A stretch of DNA of 64,000 bases, from assembly GCF_900113805.1 (NCBI RefSeq), contig NZ_FOQT01000001.1, positions 62,001 through 126,000 of the forward strand, written 5' to 3'. The notes beneath the pieces are model-generated. The model was not told where the DNA came from, did not search any database, and saw nothing but the letters and a program-made list of their open reading frames with translations. A program made the translations under genes and the position numbers. This document shows, in pieces, positions 8,397 to 19,500 of the stretch (position 1 is its first letter; every line of letters starts with the position of its first letter). This DNA comes from Halpernia frigidisoli. Lineage in GTDB: Bacteria; Bacteroidota; Bacteroidia; Flavobacteriales; Weeksellaceae.

Positions 8397-10877
8397 ATGG
8401 CCATAAAAAAAACAGAACTCTACCGCTCACTTTGGGCGAGTTGTGACGAATTACGCGGCGGAATGGACGCCTCTCAATATAAAGATTATGTACTCACGAT
8501 GTTATTTGTGAAGTATATTTCAGACAAAGCAAAATCAGATAAGGATTTTGCCATCGAAATTCCAGATGGTGCCTCTTTTGAGGATATGGTGAACCTGATC
8601 GGGAATACCGAGGTTGGTGATAAAATCAATAAGCAAGTTTTGAATCCGATTAAAGAAGCCAATGGTCTGAATGATTTTCCCGATTTTAATGATGAAAGCA
8701 AATTAGGCAAAGGAAAAGATTTGGTGGAAACCGTTTCTAACCTGGTCAGAATCTTTAATGACAACAGTTTAGATTTTTCTAAAAACTCGGCAGAAGGCGA
8801 TGATATTTTGGGCGATGCATATGAATATCTAATGCGGCATTTTGCGACAGAATCAGGTAAATCGAAAGGTCAGTTTTATACGCCTGCCGAAGTTTCCAGG
8901 ATTTTAGCAAAGGTGATTGGAATTACTTTTAATAACGCGACAACGCAAACTACGGCTTATGATCCGACGTGTGGATCGGGATCGTTGCTGTTAAAAGTGG
9001 CAAACGAAGCCGGAAAAGCCATTACGCTTTACGGTCAGGAAAAAGAAACCACCACCGCCAACTTGGCGCACATGAACATGATTTTGCATGGTGCGGAAAC
9101 GGCAGAGATTGTTGCCGATAATACGTTGACAAGACCCGCGTACAAAGAAGACGACGGCAGTTTGAAACGTTTTGATTACGTGGTTGCCAATCCGCCTTTT
9201 TCATTAAAAAGTTGGAGCAATGGTGTTAATATCGAAAGTGATGAATTTGAGCGATTTACTTTAGGCGTTCCGCCCGAGAAGAATGGCGATTATTCTTTTC
9301 TGCTGCATATTTTGCAATCTATGAAAGCCAAGGGAAAAGCCGCAGTGGTTTTGCCACATGGTGTTTTATTTCGTGGAAATGCAGAAGGTGAGATCCGTAA
9401 AAATATTTTAAAGAAAGGCTATATCAAAGGGATTATCGGTTTGCCGGCGAACTTGTTTTATGGTACGGGAATTCCGGCCTGTATTATTATTTTAGATAAA
9501 GAAAATGCAGAACATCGGAAAGGGATTTTTATGATGGATGCCAGCAAAGGTTTCCTGAAAGATGGTAACAAAAACCGTTTGCGGGAACAGGATTTGCGTA
9601 AGATCACGGATGTATTTACCCAAATGCAGGAAGTTCCCAAATATAGTCGCATGGTTCCGATGAGCGAAATCGCCGATGCTAAAAACGATTACAATTTAAA
9701 TATTCCGCGCTATATCGATACGCAGGAAAGCGAAGATATTCAAGATTTATTGGCGCATTTGCAAGGTGGAATTCCGCAGCGTGATCTGGAAGCCATGCAA
9801 ACTTATTGGAACGCTTATCCAAAACTTAAAAATGAACTTTTTTCGTCTTTGCGTGAAGGTTATTTACAATTAAATTATGAGCCTTCAGATATTAAGCCGA
9901 CGATTTTTGGACATTCAGAATTTAAAGCCTTTAATGAAACTTTAAACCAAACTTACAACCATTGGTTGAGCGACCAGTTTGAAATTTGGGAAAAACTGGA
10001 AGTTCATTGCAACGGAAAGGATCTGATTGCGCAAATGAGTGAAAGTCTGCTCAAAGCCTTTGAAAATAATACTTTGGTGAATGGTTATGATTTGTATCAA
10101 CATGCGATGACCTATTGGCAGGAAACGATGCAGGACGATGTGTATTCTATTTCTTTGGATGGCTGGAAAGCCGGAAATGAATGGGAACGCACCATTATTA
10201 AAGGAAAGAAAGGCAAAGATGGAAAGGCTGGAAAAGATAAAGAAGTTTCTGGTTTGACAGGAATTGAAGGTAGAATGATATCTCCTGATCTATTGATAAA
10301 TTTTTATTTTAATGATTTGGTGCAGGAAATTTATGCTCTTAAAAATGAAGCAGAAAACGCGCAGATTTTAATTGCGGAAATTGAAGAAGAGCAAAGCGGC
10401 GAAGAAGGTTTGTTTGCAGATCTGGAAAAAATAAATGCCGGGGAAGTATTAAAATTATTAAAAGCCAGGCAGAAAGAAGACCTTAAAATGGTGGCAGAAC
10501 CAAATAGCAAGTACGGCACTCAAACCATAAAAAGTGATCTGGAAATTTTGGAAGATTATCTTTCTGCGTCCAGTACCATTAAAGAAAACAATGCGACTGT
10601 AAAAATTTTAGAAGCGCAACTGGAAGAAGAAGTCATTGCGAAATATCCTGAATTGACTGAAGACGACATAAAAGAATTAGTTATTCAGCATAAATGGATG
10701 GCGCATCTTACAAGTACATTACACCAGGAACAGGATAAAATCTCGCAGGGTTTGACCCAAAGAATAAATGCTTTGGCAGAACGGTATGCGACGACATTGG
10801 CAAGTTCGCAAACGGAATTGGCAGCAGCCGAAACCAAAGTGATGGCTCATTTAGAAAAAATGGGATTGGTATGGTAA
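8397..10877 (+). CDS. hsdM: type I restriction-modification system methyltransferase subunit
   Basis: N6-adenine methyltransferase subunit of a type I enzyme, forming a complex with HsdS (methylation) and HsdR (restriction). HsdM N-terminal helical domain (ELYRSLWASCDELRGGMDASQYKDYVLTM split over residues 6-35), AdoMet site AYDPTCGSGSLLLKVA (about 189-204) and catalytic NPPF (about residue 264). The 826 residues exceed the roughly 500-540 of classical HsdM: after the methylase core there is an extra C-terminal region of about 300 residues with a glycine/lysine-rich linker near 600 and predicted coiled coils (residues 655-820). Such long HsdM forms occur in Bacteroidota. The stop overlaps the next start by seven bases. 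Confidence 0.95.
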   Translation: MAIKKTELYRSLWASCDELRGGMDASQYKDYVLTMLFVKYISDKAKSDKDFAIEIPDGASFEDMVNLIGNTEVGDKINKQVLNPIKEANGLNDFPDFNDESKLGKGKDLVETVSNLVRIFNDNSLDFSKNSAEGDDILGDAYEYLMRHFATESGKSKGQFYTPAEVSRILAKVIGITFNNATTQTTAYDPTCGSGSLLLKVANEAGKAITLYGQEKETTTANLAHMNMILHGAETAEIVADNTLTRPAYKEDDGSLKRFDYVVANPPFSLKSWSNGVNIESDEFERFTLGVPPEKNGDYSFLLHILQSMKAKGKAAVVLPHGVLFRGNAEGEIRKNILKKGYIKGIIGLPANLFYGTGIPACIIILDKENAEHRKGIFMMDASKGFLKDGNKNRLREQDLRKITDVFTQMQEVPKYSRMVPMSEIADAKNDYNLNIPRYIDTQESEDIQDLLAHLQGGIPQRDLEAMQTYWNAYPKLKNELFSSLREGYLQLNYEPSDIKPTIFGHSEFKAFNETLNQTYNHWLSDQFEIWEKLEVHCNGKDLIAQMSESLLKAFENNTLVNGYDLYQHAMTYWQETMQDDVYSISLDGWKAGNEWERTIIKGKKGKDGKAGKDKEVSGLTGIEGRMISPDLLINFYFNDLVQEIYALKNEAENAQILIAEIEEEQSGEEGLFADLEKINAGEVLKLLKARQKEDLKMVAEPNSKYGTQTIKSDLEILEDYLSASSTIKENNATVKILEAQLEEEVIAKYPELTEDDIKELVIQHKWMAHLTSTLHQEQDKISQGLTQRINALAERYATTLASSQTELAAAETKVMAHLEKMGLVW

Positions 10878-12103
10878 AGGAAGCGAAGATGAAGCAGACG
10901 GAGATTGGTTTGATTCCGGAGGATTGGGAAGTTGTAATTCTTGGTGAAAATTGTTTGTTAAAAGCAAGAATAGGTTGGCAAGGACTTACCACTTCAGAAT
11001 ATTTATCTTCTGGAGATTACTTTTTAGTTACAGGAACTGATTTTAAAAATGGATACATTGATTGGAATAATTGTGTTTATGTAGAAAAAATGCGATTTGA
11101 CCAAGATAGAAATATCCAATTAAAAGAAAATGATGTAGTTGTTACGAAAGATGGAACAATTGGAAAAGTTGCTTTTATAAATAAAATTTTAAAACCTACT
11201 ACTTTAAATAGCGGTGTTTTTGTTTTAAGATCAAAAAATAATAAAATTTCCAATAGGTTTATTTATTATATATTGATGTCTTTCTACTTTGATGAATTTT
11301 TAAATAAAATCACAGCAGGATCTACAATTACACATTTATATCAAAAAGATTTTGTCCACTTTAATTTCATTTGTCCACCACTCGCCGAGCAAGAAGCCAT
11401 TGCAACGGCCTTAAGTGATTGCGATTCCTGGATTGACAGCATAGAAGAAGTTTTAGCCAAAAAACGCCTCATCAAACAAGGTGCAATGCAGGAATTGTTG
11501 ACGCCAAAAGAGGATTGGGAAGTGAAGAATCTAGGAAAAGTGATTGATGTTTTTAGAGGTGGATCACCGCGTCCAATTCAAAATTATATGACTGATAAAA
11601 ATGACGGTATCAATTGGATAAAAATCGGTGATACTTCGTCAACAGGAAAATATATTTTTGAAACTAAAGAAAAAATAATTCCAGAAGGCGCTAATTTCTC
11701 TAGGAAAGTTTTTAAAGGTGATTTCCTATTATCTAATTCAATGAGTTTTGGTCGTCCGTACATTTTAAAAATTGATGGTTGCGTTCATGATGGTTGGTTA
11801 GTTTTATCTAATTATCAATCAACCTTTAATACTGAATTTCTATATTATTTTCTACTTTCAAAAATAGTAATCGATCAGTATAAAAGTAAAGCGGCAGGAA
11901 GTGGCGTATTAAATTTGAATAAAGTTTTGGTAAGTAGCGTTGAAGTATATTTTCCATCACTTTCGGAGCAAACGCGCATCGCCACGATCTTATCGGATAT
12001 GGATTTAGAAATCGAAGCGCTGGAAGAAAAACTGCACAAAGCCCGTCAAATCAAACAAGGTATAATGCAGGAATTGCTGACGGGGAGAGTGAGGTTGGTT
12101 TAG
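10871..12103 (+). CDS. hsdS: type I restriction-modification system specificity subunit
   Basis: DNA-recognition subunit with two target-recognition domains, each followed by a conserved helix: LAEQEAIATALSDCDSWIDSI..KQGAMQELLT (residues about 176-215) and LSEQTRIATILSDMDLEIEAL..KQGIMQELLTGR (about 370-408). This internal duplication is diagnostic. The 410 residues are normal. The ATG at 10871 overlaps hsdM; an internal ATG seven codons in (MKQTEIGLIPEDWEVV) matches the common family start and may be the true one. The recognition sequence should be bipartite and cannot be predicted by eye. Confidence 0.95.
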   Translation: MVKEAKMKQTEIGLIPEDWEVVILGENCLLKARIGWQGLTTSEYLSSGDYFLVTGTDFKNGYIDWNNCVYVEKMRFDQDRNIQLKENDVVVTKDGTIGKVAFINKILKPTTLNSGVFVLRSKNNKISNRFIYYILMSFYFDEFLNKITAGSTITHLYQKDFVHFNFICPPLAEQEAIATALSDCDSWIDSIEEVLAKKRLIKQGAMQELLTPKEDWEVKNLGKVIDVFRGGSPRPIQNYMTDKNDGINWIKIGDTSSTGKYIFETKEKIIPEGANFSRKVFKGDFLLSNSMSFGRPYILKIDGCVHDGWLVLSNYQSTFNTEFLYYFLLSKIVIDQYKSKAAGSGVLNLNKVLVSSVEVYFPSLSEQTRIATILSDMDLEIEALEEKLHKARQIKQGIMQELLTGRVRLV

Positions 12104-12132
12104 GGGAATTTAAATAAAAACGAAAATAAATT

Positions 12133-12984
12133 ATGGCACTATTCGAAGGAACTCTTGAAGAGTTTGAGAAATTTATTGGACCAGCAACCAATAAAGTCGT
12201 TACCAGATTGGGAAAGCAATTAAAGAAAACTCAAAAAAGTTGCCAGAATCATATTATTGGCGATAAAACATGTGGGGTTTGGAAAAGTCTAGACGCCGGT
12301 CATTTTTCGCATCTTGGCAATGATAGGAAATCAATGATTCAAGAAATATTAAAAAAGTATTTGATAAAAAATGGACTTATTTATCATGTTGATTTAATGT
12401 TATTCTTAGATGAATTTGAGAAAGCTCATTCTCCTTTAAATAAAAACCTCATTATGTTGTGCAGACAGCATCATATAAATTATGATTTAAAGAATAGAAT
12501 TAAAGATAAAAAAATCACTATTGAACAAAATTATAATGACACTGAAATCTCTGAAAATGATATCCAAGAACCTATTTTAATATCACAAGAAATACTGTTG
12601 AATAATTTAGCTACAAGAGTTGATAAAAAAGTAGTAAAAGATAAAATTATTTTTCTCTTAGCTCATCTAAATATATCTACAGAAAATTGCGCTTTTGCAA
12701 AATATACAAATAAGAAATGGCAGTTTGATATAGCGGAAAAAAAACTCGATCAAGATTACAACTTTATTTTTTATAACAGTTTAAATTATTCTTTTGATGT
12801 GGGAAAAATAAGTAGATACGCAATTCAAAAAATAATCCCAAAGCTTAAATCAAAGACATATAAAGACAGAAATAATGAAAAATCATTTAATATTATTTTT
12901 GATGGGACTGATTATGTCGAAATTGGAAGTGATCAGATATTTGAAATAATTTATAGTGGTAAACTAGATTTAAAAATAATATAA
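12133..12984 (+). CDS. HNH-nuclease-like protein between hsdS and hsdR
   Basis: A 283-residue protein with an HNH-like zinc-finger core: C37 and C47, then DAGHF (54-58) with H57 and H60, a helical insert, and NLIMLCRQHH (105-114) with C110, H113 and H114. The pattern Cys-Cys-(D..GH)-(N..LC..HH) is that of beta-beta-alpha metal nucleases. The C-terminal 150 residues are unrecognised. It starts 29 bases after hsdS. Composition is visibly more AT-rich (many ATA, AAT and TTA codons) than hsdM/hsdS/hsdR. It is probably a DNA-cutting defence component; the family name is not certain. Confidence 0.6.
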   Translation: MALFEGTLEEFEKFIGPATNKVVTRLGKQLKKTQKSCQNHIIGDKTCGVWKSLDAGHFSHLGNDRKSMIQEILKKYLIKNGLIYHVDLMLFLDEFEKAHSPLNKNLIMLCRQHHINYDLKNRIKDKKITIEQNYNDTEISENDIQEPILISQEILLNNLATRVDKKVVKDKIIFLLAHLNISTENCAFAKYTNKKWQFDIAEKKLDQDYNFIFYNSLNYSFDVGKISRYAIQKIIPKLKSKTYKDRNNEKSFNIIFDGTDYVEIGSDQIFEIIYSGKLDLKII

Positions 12985-12994
12985 TTTGTGAAAG

Positions 12995-14422
12995 TTGGAA
13001 AATATAAAATTAAATAATGAAGCAGATATTATTTCAATCTCTAAATTTCTAGAACTGAATGATATGCGTATTCCTGAATACCAAAGATCTTACAAATGGA
13101 CAGATAAAAATGTGATGCAACTGCTTAATGATATTTTCACCCATAAAAATAAGAGTAGGTATCGGTTAGGTACAATTGTAATTCACAGAAATTATATAGC
13201 CTCCGAAAAAAAGGTGTATAATGACATTGTAGATGGACAGCAACGATTTACAACTTTGAGAATAATATTATATGCAATAGGAAAATTGTTAGAGGAAAGT
13301 AAAGAAAATTTTGAGCCATATATTATAAATCAAACTACTGAACTTATTCAGAAAGTTGATAAAATTCCCATTTATTACAGCAGTAAAGAAAGTGTTAAAA
13401 GAATATATAACAATTTTCAAACTGCTTTTAGAATTATAAGCAAATATGATACACTTACCATCAAAGCATTTTTAGAAAAGTGTGAAGTAGTGATATTTTA
13501 TATTTCAGACATAACTGAAGCATTTCAATTTTTTGATTCTCAAAACTCCCGGGGTAAAGATTTATATCCGCATGATTTATTAAAAGCATATCACTTACGA
13601 GAATTTGATGAAAATGAGCAAAAGCAACAGGTTGAGATAGTAACTAATTGGGAGAATTATGAATCTGATGAATTAGCGTATGTTTTTTCAGATTATTTAT
13701 ATAGGATAAAGGGTTGGGCAGATCAAAACTCCTCACGTAAATTTTCTAAGCGAAATGTTGATATGTTCAAAGGTGTTAATGTATCAAAGGAAAAATCATA
13801 TCCTTATATTAAATCTTTACACATCGCACATCGGTTTGTAGAAAATTATAACAATAATTTTGAAAGACAAATTGATAAGCAAGAATTTGAATATCCTTTT
13901 CAGTTAGATAGCATAATGATTAATGGAAGAAGGTTCTTTGAATATACTGCGCATTATAAGAATATTATAGGAGGTTTTAAATTAAAATATGAAATAAAAG
14001 AATGGTCTGATGAATTATCGTCATCACAAAAAATATTTTTTTTAGTTTATTATAATCAAAAAAAGCACAGAGACGGAGAACAATATTTAAAAGCACTTTT
14101 CGAATGTCTGGTTATTTACTATATTGATAAATTTGGTTTCGAAGAATTTGATTATTTTCTTGAAAAAGCATTTGTATGGGTATTTTCTATGCGCTTTCAT
14201 TACCAAAGATTAGGTTTTGATTCTGTCGATAATCACGTTATTCAAAACACCAATTTATTTAATGTGATTAAGCGAGCAATTTACCCTGAGCAAATAATTA
14301 ATGCAAATATTTCTGGTGTTTTACCAAGTAAACAACAAGTAGATAATTATTCAGTTAAGAATGATCGTATGGATAGTAGAATAGGAATTTTTTTTAAAAG
14401 CAAATTGTATTATGCAAATTAA
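12995..14422 (+). CDS. DUF262 protein (GmrS-like NTPase/ParB-type domain), first of a tandem pair
   Basis: 475 residues with the DUF262 signature: RIPEYQRSYKW (25-35), DGQQRFTTLR (80-89) and the F..QNSRGKDLYPHDLLKA segment (about 177-195). In GmrSD-type modification-dependent restriction enzymes this domain hydrolyses nucleotide and resembles a ParB-like fold. The C-terminal part lacks an obvious HNH/DUF1524 motif. The frame has no ATG before the signature except M24, so a TTG at 12995 is the likely start. It begins 10 bases after the HNH-like gene and overlaps the next gene by 11 bases. AT-rich. Role in modification-dependent restriction is inference from the family. Confidence 0.8.
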   Translation: MENIKLNNEADIISISKFLELNDMRIPEYQRSYKWTDKNVMQLLNDIFTHKNKSRYRLGTIVIHRNYIASEKKVYNDIVDGQQRFTTLRIILYAIGKLLEESKENFEPYIINQTTELIQKVDKIPIYYSSKESVKRIYNNFQTAFRIISKYDTLTIKAFLEKCEVVIFYISDITEAFQFFDSQNSRGKDLYPHDLLKAYHLREFDENEQKQQVEIVTNWENYESDELAYVFSDYLYRIKGWADQNSSRKFSKRNVDMFKGVNVSKEKSYPYIKSLHIAHRFVENYNNNFERQIDKQEFEYPFQLDSIMINGRRFFEYTAHYKNIIGGFKLKYEIKEWSDELSSSQKIFFLVYYNQKKHRDGEQYLKALFECLVIYYIDKFGFEEFDYFLEKAFVWVFSMRFHYQRLGFDSVDNHVIQNTNLFNVIKRAIYPEQIINANISGVLPSKQQVDNYSVKNDRMDSRIGIFFKSKLYYAN

Positions 14423-16472
14423 CCACTCCGATTTAAAATCGCTCAATATAAAGGATTTACTCTTAAATGATGATAAATATATAATTCCAGTTTATCAAAG
14501 AAATTATGAATGGAAAAAAGAACAAATAGAGCAACTACTCATAGATATCAAAGATTATTTTATTGAGGAAAACGATAAAAATTATTATATCGGAACATTG
14601 ATAGTAGATAAGAAGAAGACAAAAAATAATGTTTACGAAACTATTGATGGACAACAGAGGTTAACTACAATCAACATTCTTTGCTGTGCTATGAAAGAAT
14701 TAAATATTGATATTCATCAATACTTTAAAGAACCTATAATTAGTTTTGAAAGTAGAAAAAATTCGGATGAAACTATTGATTATATCTTTAATAATGGAGG
14801 TAAAGAAGAACCGAAATTCCTTAAATATAACGTTGGTATTTTTGACGGAATAGTGATATCCAAGGATTTGCTTTTAAAACTAAAGAATGAATTATCTGAA
14901 AAATTTGATCAATTTATAATTTATTTTTTTAAAAGAGTATTTATCCTACGAGCGCAAGTACCAGAAGATACAGATATGAATCATTATTTTGAAATAATGA
15001 ATTCTAGAGGGGAACAGCTTGAAAAGCATGAGATATTAAAGGCTCGTTTAATGAAGGAACTTAATACCGGAGATAATCCAATGCAGTTAAGACAGCATTT
15101 TAATTTTATTTGGGAAGCCTGTTCCGATATGATTACCAATGTACAGCTGCATTTTCAAAAAGAATATAGAAATAATATTTTTGGAGAAAACTGGTTTGAT
15201 TTTGTCATTAAAGATAGTGAGGAACTTTTTAATACATCAATATATGCTATTAAAAATAATGGAAAGGCACCTTCTTTAGGAGCTGAATTTAAAACAATAA
15301 TTAAAGCTACAGATATAAACTTAGTTTTAAATGAAATGTTTGATTCACAATCTGTAAACGAATCAGAAGGAGAACAATTCCAGCCAATAATTAATTTTGA
15401 AAATTTCTTGTTACATGTTTTAAAGATACAAGAGCAAAGTTATGATGTAAGTTTAGACGACAAGAGACTGCTGTCATTTTTTGAAAACATTTTGAATCAA
15501 AAAGAAGATAAAGTAAAATTTGTTAAAGACTTGACTTATACACTTCTTCAAACAAGATTTCTGTTAGATCAATATATCGTAAGTAGAAAGTACACTAATT
15601 CTAGTGATAGTTGGAGTTTGCAATGTCTGAAGTTTTACAGTAAAGATGATACACGTGAAAAAGATAGCTATAGCTATGTAAATACATTTACAGACCAAAA
15701 TAACGGCAAGTTAATTATGTTACTATCTATGTTTCATGTTTCTACGCCAACCCAAATATATAAATACTGGCTTTTTGCAGCACTTAATTATTTAGTTCAG
15801 AACCTTTCCATAGAAACTTTTGATGAAGGCGAGAAATCAACTCAGATACAAGGTGACGATTTTATAACCTTTCTTGAAAATATAGCTCAAAAATTCATGT
15901 TATATAGGCACTTAGCAAATAGTGTTGAAGATTATAATAAAATAATTTTATCACCGCATTTATTGGAAGATATAAAACCATTTAATTTTGAAAATAAAGT
16001 TAGTTATGGAAATATTGAAAGTAATTTAGTTTTCAATTATTTAGATTATATACTGTGGAACGAAAACCAGACAGAATATAAAGATTTTGAGTTTAGTTTT
16101 AGAAGCTCTGTTGAACACTATTATCCACAAAATCCTATTACAGGAGAATTTTTAACCAAAGAGTTAATCAAGGATGTGAATATATTAAAATTAAAAGATA
16201 AAAATGTAAGTTTTGATTTTCTTAATTGTTTAGGTAATTTATGTCTTATAACTCATAATAATAATTCTAGATTGAGTAATCATATGCCTAAAGCGAAAAA
16301 AGATTATTATGTTCAAGCTAAGTCGAAAGATAGCATTAAGCAATTATTTATGATGAATGACCAAAAGTATCCAAATTGGAAAGCAGATGAAATTTTTGAA
16401 CATCATAATGAAATGATTAGTAAATTATCAAATACTCTATTTATGGAGGAAGATGAATTAGCATTCTCATAA
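14412..16472 (+). CDS. DUF262-DUF1524 protein (GmrSD-type modification-dependent nuclease)
   Basis: 686-residue two-domain protein. N-terminal DUF262: IPVYQRNYEW (25-34), DGQQRLTT (79-86) and MNSRGEQLEKHEILKARL (about 195-212). C-terminal DUF1524 HNH nuclease: EHYYPQNP (about 561-568) and LGNLCLITHNNNSRLSN (about 607-623). This is the architecture of single-chain GmrSD/type IV enzymes, which cut DNA with modified cytosines, and of other DUF262-DUF1524 defence proteins. It overlaps the preceding DUF262 gene by 11 bases, so the two are translated together. AT-rich relative to the flanking hsd genes, suggesting later insertion into the type I operon. Confidence 0.87.
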   Translation: MQINHSDLKSLNIKDLLLNDDKYIIPVYQRNYEWKKEQIEQLLIDIKDYFIEENDKNYYIGTLIVDKKKTKNNVYETIDGQQRLTTINILCCAMKELNIDIHQYFKEPIISFESRKNSDETIDYIFNNGGKEEPKFLKYNVGIFDGIVISKDLLLKLKNELSEKFDQFIIYFFKRVFILRAQVPEDTDMNHYFEIMNSRGEQLEKHEILKARLMKELNTGDNPMQLRQHFNFIWEACSDMITNVQLHFQKEYRNNIFGENWFDFVIKDSEELFNTSIYAIKNNGKAPSLGAEFKTIIKATDINLVLNEMFDSQSVNESEGEQFQPIINFENFLLHVLKIQEQSYDVSLDDKRLLSFFENILNQKEDKVKFVKDLTYTLLQTRFLLDQYIVSRKYTNSSDSWSLQCLKFYSKDDTREKDSYSYVNTFTDQNNGKLIMLLSMFHVSTPTQIYKYWLFAALNYLVQNLSIETFDEGEKSTQIQGDDFITFLENIAQKFMLYRHLANSVEDYNKIILSPHLLEDIKPFNFENKVSYGNIESNLVFNYLDYILWNENQTEYKDFEFSFRSSVEHYYPQNPITGEFLTKELIKDVNILKLKDKNVSFDFLNCLGNLCLITHNNNSRLSNHMPKAKKDYYVQAKSKDSIKQLFMMNDQKYPNWKADEIFEHHNEMISKLSNTLFMEEDELAFS

Positions 16473-16574
16473 TTTATCTTTGAATTGCATAAATTTAAAA
16501 AATATACATATGTATTTTTACTGTCTTATAGAAAGCTACAAAATATATTTAATCTTCAGATAAAAAAATATAAC

Positions 16575-19500
16575 ATGATTAACCCCATAGAACGCATTAC
16601 CCAAAACCGCATCATTAAATTGTTTACCGAGCAATTGGGTTATATCTTTTATGGTGACTGGGAAGATCGTCTCAACAACAGCAATGTAGAAACAACCTAT
16701 CTGCGGAAATTTTTAAAGAAGAAAGAATATTCCGATACTTTGGTAGAGAAAGCGATTACGGAAGTGACGCAATTAGCCAGTTCTAATACAGGTAATTTAT
16801 ATGAACGCAACCAAAAGATGTATAATCTCTTGCGTTATGGCGTAAAAGCGAGACCGGAACTGGGCGAACAGTTTGAAACCATTTTCCCCATCGATTGGAA
16901 AAATTGGGAAGACAATGAATTTGGAATTGCAGAAGAAGTCACGCTTTATAATGACAAACACAACCGCCGCCCAGATATCGTGCTTTACATCAATGGAATT
17001 GCTATCGGGGTTTTAGAACTAAAAAGAGGAACTGTAGATATTGCGGAAAGCATCCGCCAGAATATTTCAAACCAACAGGAATTGTTTTCGCAACGGTTTT
17101 TCACAACTGTCCAGTTAATAATGGCTGGAAATAATACGCAAGGTTTACGATATGGAACTACCGATACAAAACAGAAATATTACCTTTCCTGGAAAGAAGA
17201 GGACCAGGATAATGAAGATTACAAACTTGATAAATACCTGAAGAAATTATGTGAGAAATCCCGCATGATTGATTTACTCTACAACGGTGTTATCTATGAT
17301 GCTGGAGTTAAAAAATTACCACGTCCTCATCAATATTTTGGTTTGAAGGCGGCGCAAGATTTTGTGAAACGCAGAGAAGGTGGCATTATCTGGCATACAC
17401 AAGGTTCGGGAAAATCCTTAATGATGGTGATGATTGGAAAGTGGATTTTAGAAAATATTCCCAATTCCAGAATTGTAATTCTTACGGATCGTACGGAATT
17501 AGACGACCAGATCGAACGGGTTTTTAATGATGTTGGCGAAACAGATATTGCAAAAATAAAATCTGGAAAAGAATTGATGCATTATTTGCAGGCTTCTAAA
17601 CCGCGATTAATCTGCTCTTTGATTCATAAATTCGGTAATAAAGGGGAAGCAGATTTTGATGTTTTTATTAAAGAATTAAAAGAAAATCCGATTACGACCC
17701 AAGGTGAAATATTTGTTTTTGTAGATGAGTGTCACCGTACGCAAAGTGGGAAACTGAATGAAGCCATGAAAGCCATTTTGCACAATGCAGTATTTATGGG
17801 TTTTACCGGAACACCTCTGTTGAAAGTCGATAAGAAAACCACGATGGATGTTTTCGGTCGTTATATTCATACTTATAAATTTAATGAAGCCGTTCAAGAT
17901 GGTGTCGTAAAAGATTTAATGTATGAAGGAAGACAGATTGAGCAAAAATTAACTTCTCAGAAAAAAGTAGATGAATGGTTCAACATCAAAACAAAAGGAC
18001 TGAATGATTTCCAACGGAATGAGTTGAAAAAGAAATGGGGAACCATGCAAAATGTGCTAAGTTCGAAAGGACGAATGGAGAAAATAGTGGCAGATATTGT
18101 AGTTGATTTTAGCACAAAACCACGTTTAGCCAGTCAAAATGGAAATGCCATTTTGGTCGCAGGAAGCATCTATGAAGCCGCCAAATATTACAGTCTTTTT
18201 CTGCAAACCGAACTTAAAGGAAAGTGTGCATTGATTACTTCTTACAATCCAAATGCAAGCGATATTTCCAAAGAAGATACCGGTGCAGAAACGGAAACAG
18301 ACAAAGAATTTATTTATAAAATCTATAGCGAATTACTAGAAAAGATAAGCGCAAAAGGCAATAAAACTAAAACTGAAACCTATGAATCTGATGTAAAAGA
18401 ACTTTTCAGAAAGCAACCTGCAAGAATGAAACTGCTGATCGTAGTTTCTAAATTATTGACTGGTTTTGACGCGCCGCCTTGCAGTTATATTTACATCGAT
18501 AAAAAAATGCAGGATCATACTTTGTTCCAGGCGATTTGCCGCGTAAACCGTTTAGATACCGATGATAAAGATTACGGTTACATTATAGATTACATGGAAT
18601 TATTTGGAAATGTAACTGACGCGATTGATGTTTATACATCAGAATTGGATAGTGAAGGTTTTAGCAAAGAAGATGTTTCTATACAGTTGAAAGACCGTTT
18701 AAAAGTTGCAGCAGAACGATTAGAAGTTGCCTTGGAAACCGTAGAAGCCTTGTGTGAAAATGTCCCAAATAAAAAAACTGATTTAGATTTTATTAAATAT
18801 TTCTGCGGGAATACCGAAAAGGAAGAAGATTTAAAAGCGAACGAATATAAACGAATGGCTTTGTATAAAGCGATTGTAGAATATATCCGGGCGTTTGCTA
18901 ATATGACGACTGACTTTGAAATTGCTGGTTACAAAGAGAAACAGATTAAACATTTTAAAGAGCGTCTGGATTTCTATCTTAATGTTAGAGAAGTAATAAG
19001 AATTGCAAGTAATGAAATCATTGATTTGAAAGTCTATGAAGCAGATATGCGTTTTCTTTTGGATACTTATATTAGAGCCGAAGAATCTGAAAAGATATCG
19101 CCATTTGAAGATATTTCTTTATTAGATTTAATAGATACCGATATGGATAAAGCAATTGATTCCCTACCCAAATCTTTAAAAGGAAGTAAAGAAGCCGTCG
19201 CCGAAGTAATTGAAAACAACGTACGAAGTAAAATTGTAGAAGAGCATTTGCTTGATCCGAAATATTTTGATGAGATGTCTGTGCTTTTAACGGAACTTAT
19301 TGAGGCAAGAAATCGAGAGTCAATTTCATACCAGGACTATTTAATGAAAATAGCGGAGTTGATCAGGATGGTCAATAAGGGTCAGAAAGATGATGTTCCA
19401 AAATCGTTGAATACAAAAGGTAAAGTGGCATTATACCATACTTTGGAAAATGAAGAATTAGCATTGGTCTGTGATCGGGAAGTTCAGTATGCAAAACAGG

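Noticed and set aside
16485-16574. Upstream TTG start for hsdR
   Set aside because: The 30 extra residues are not family-like and the ATG at 16575 gives the conserved start.
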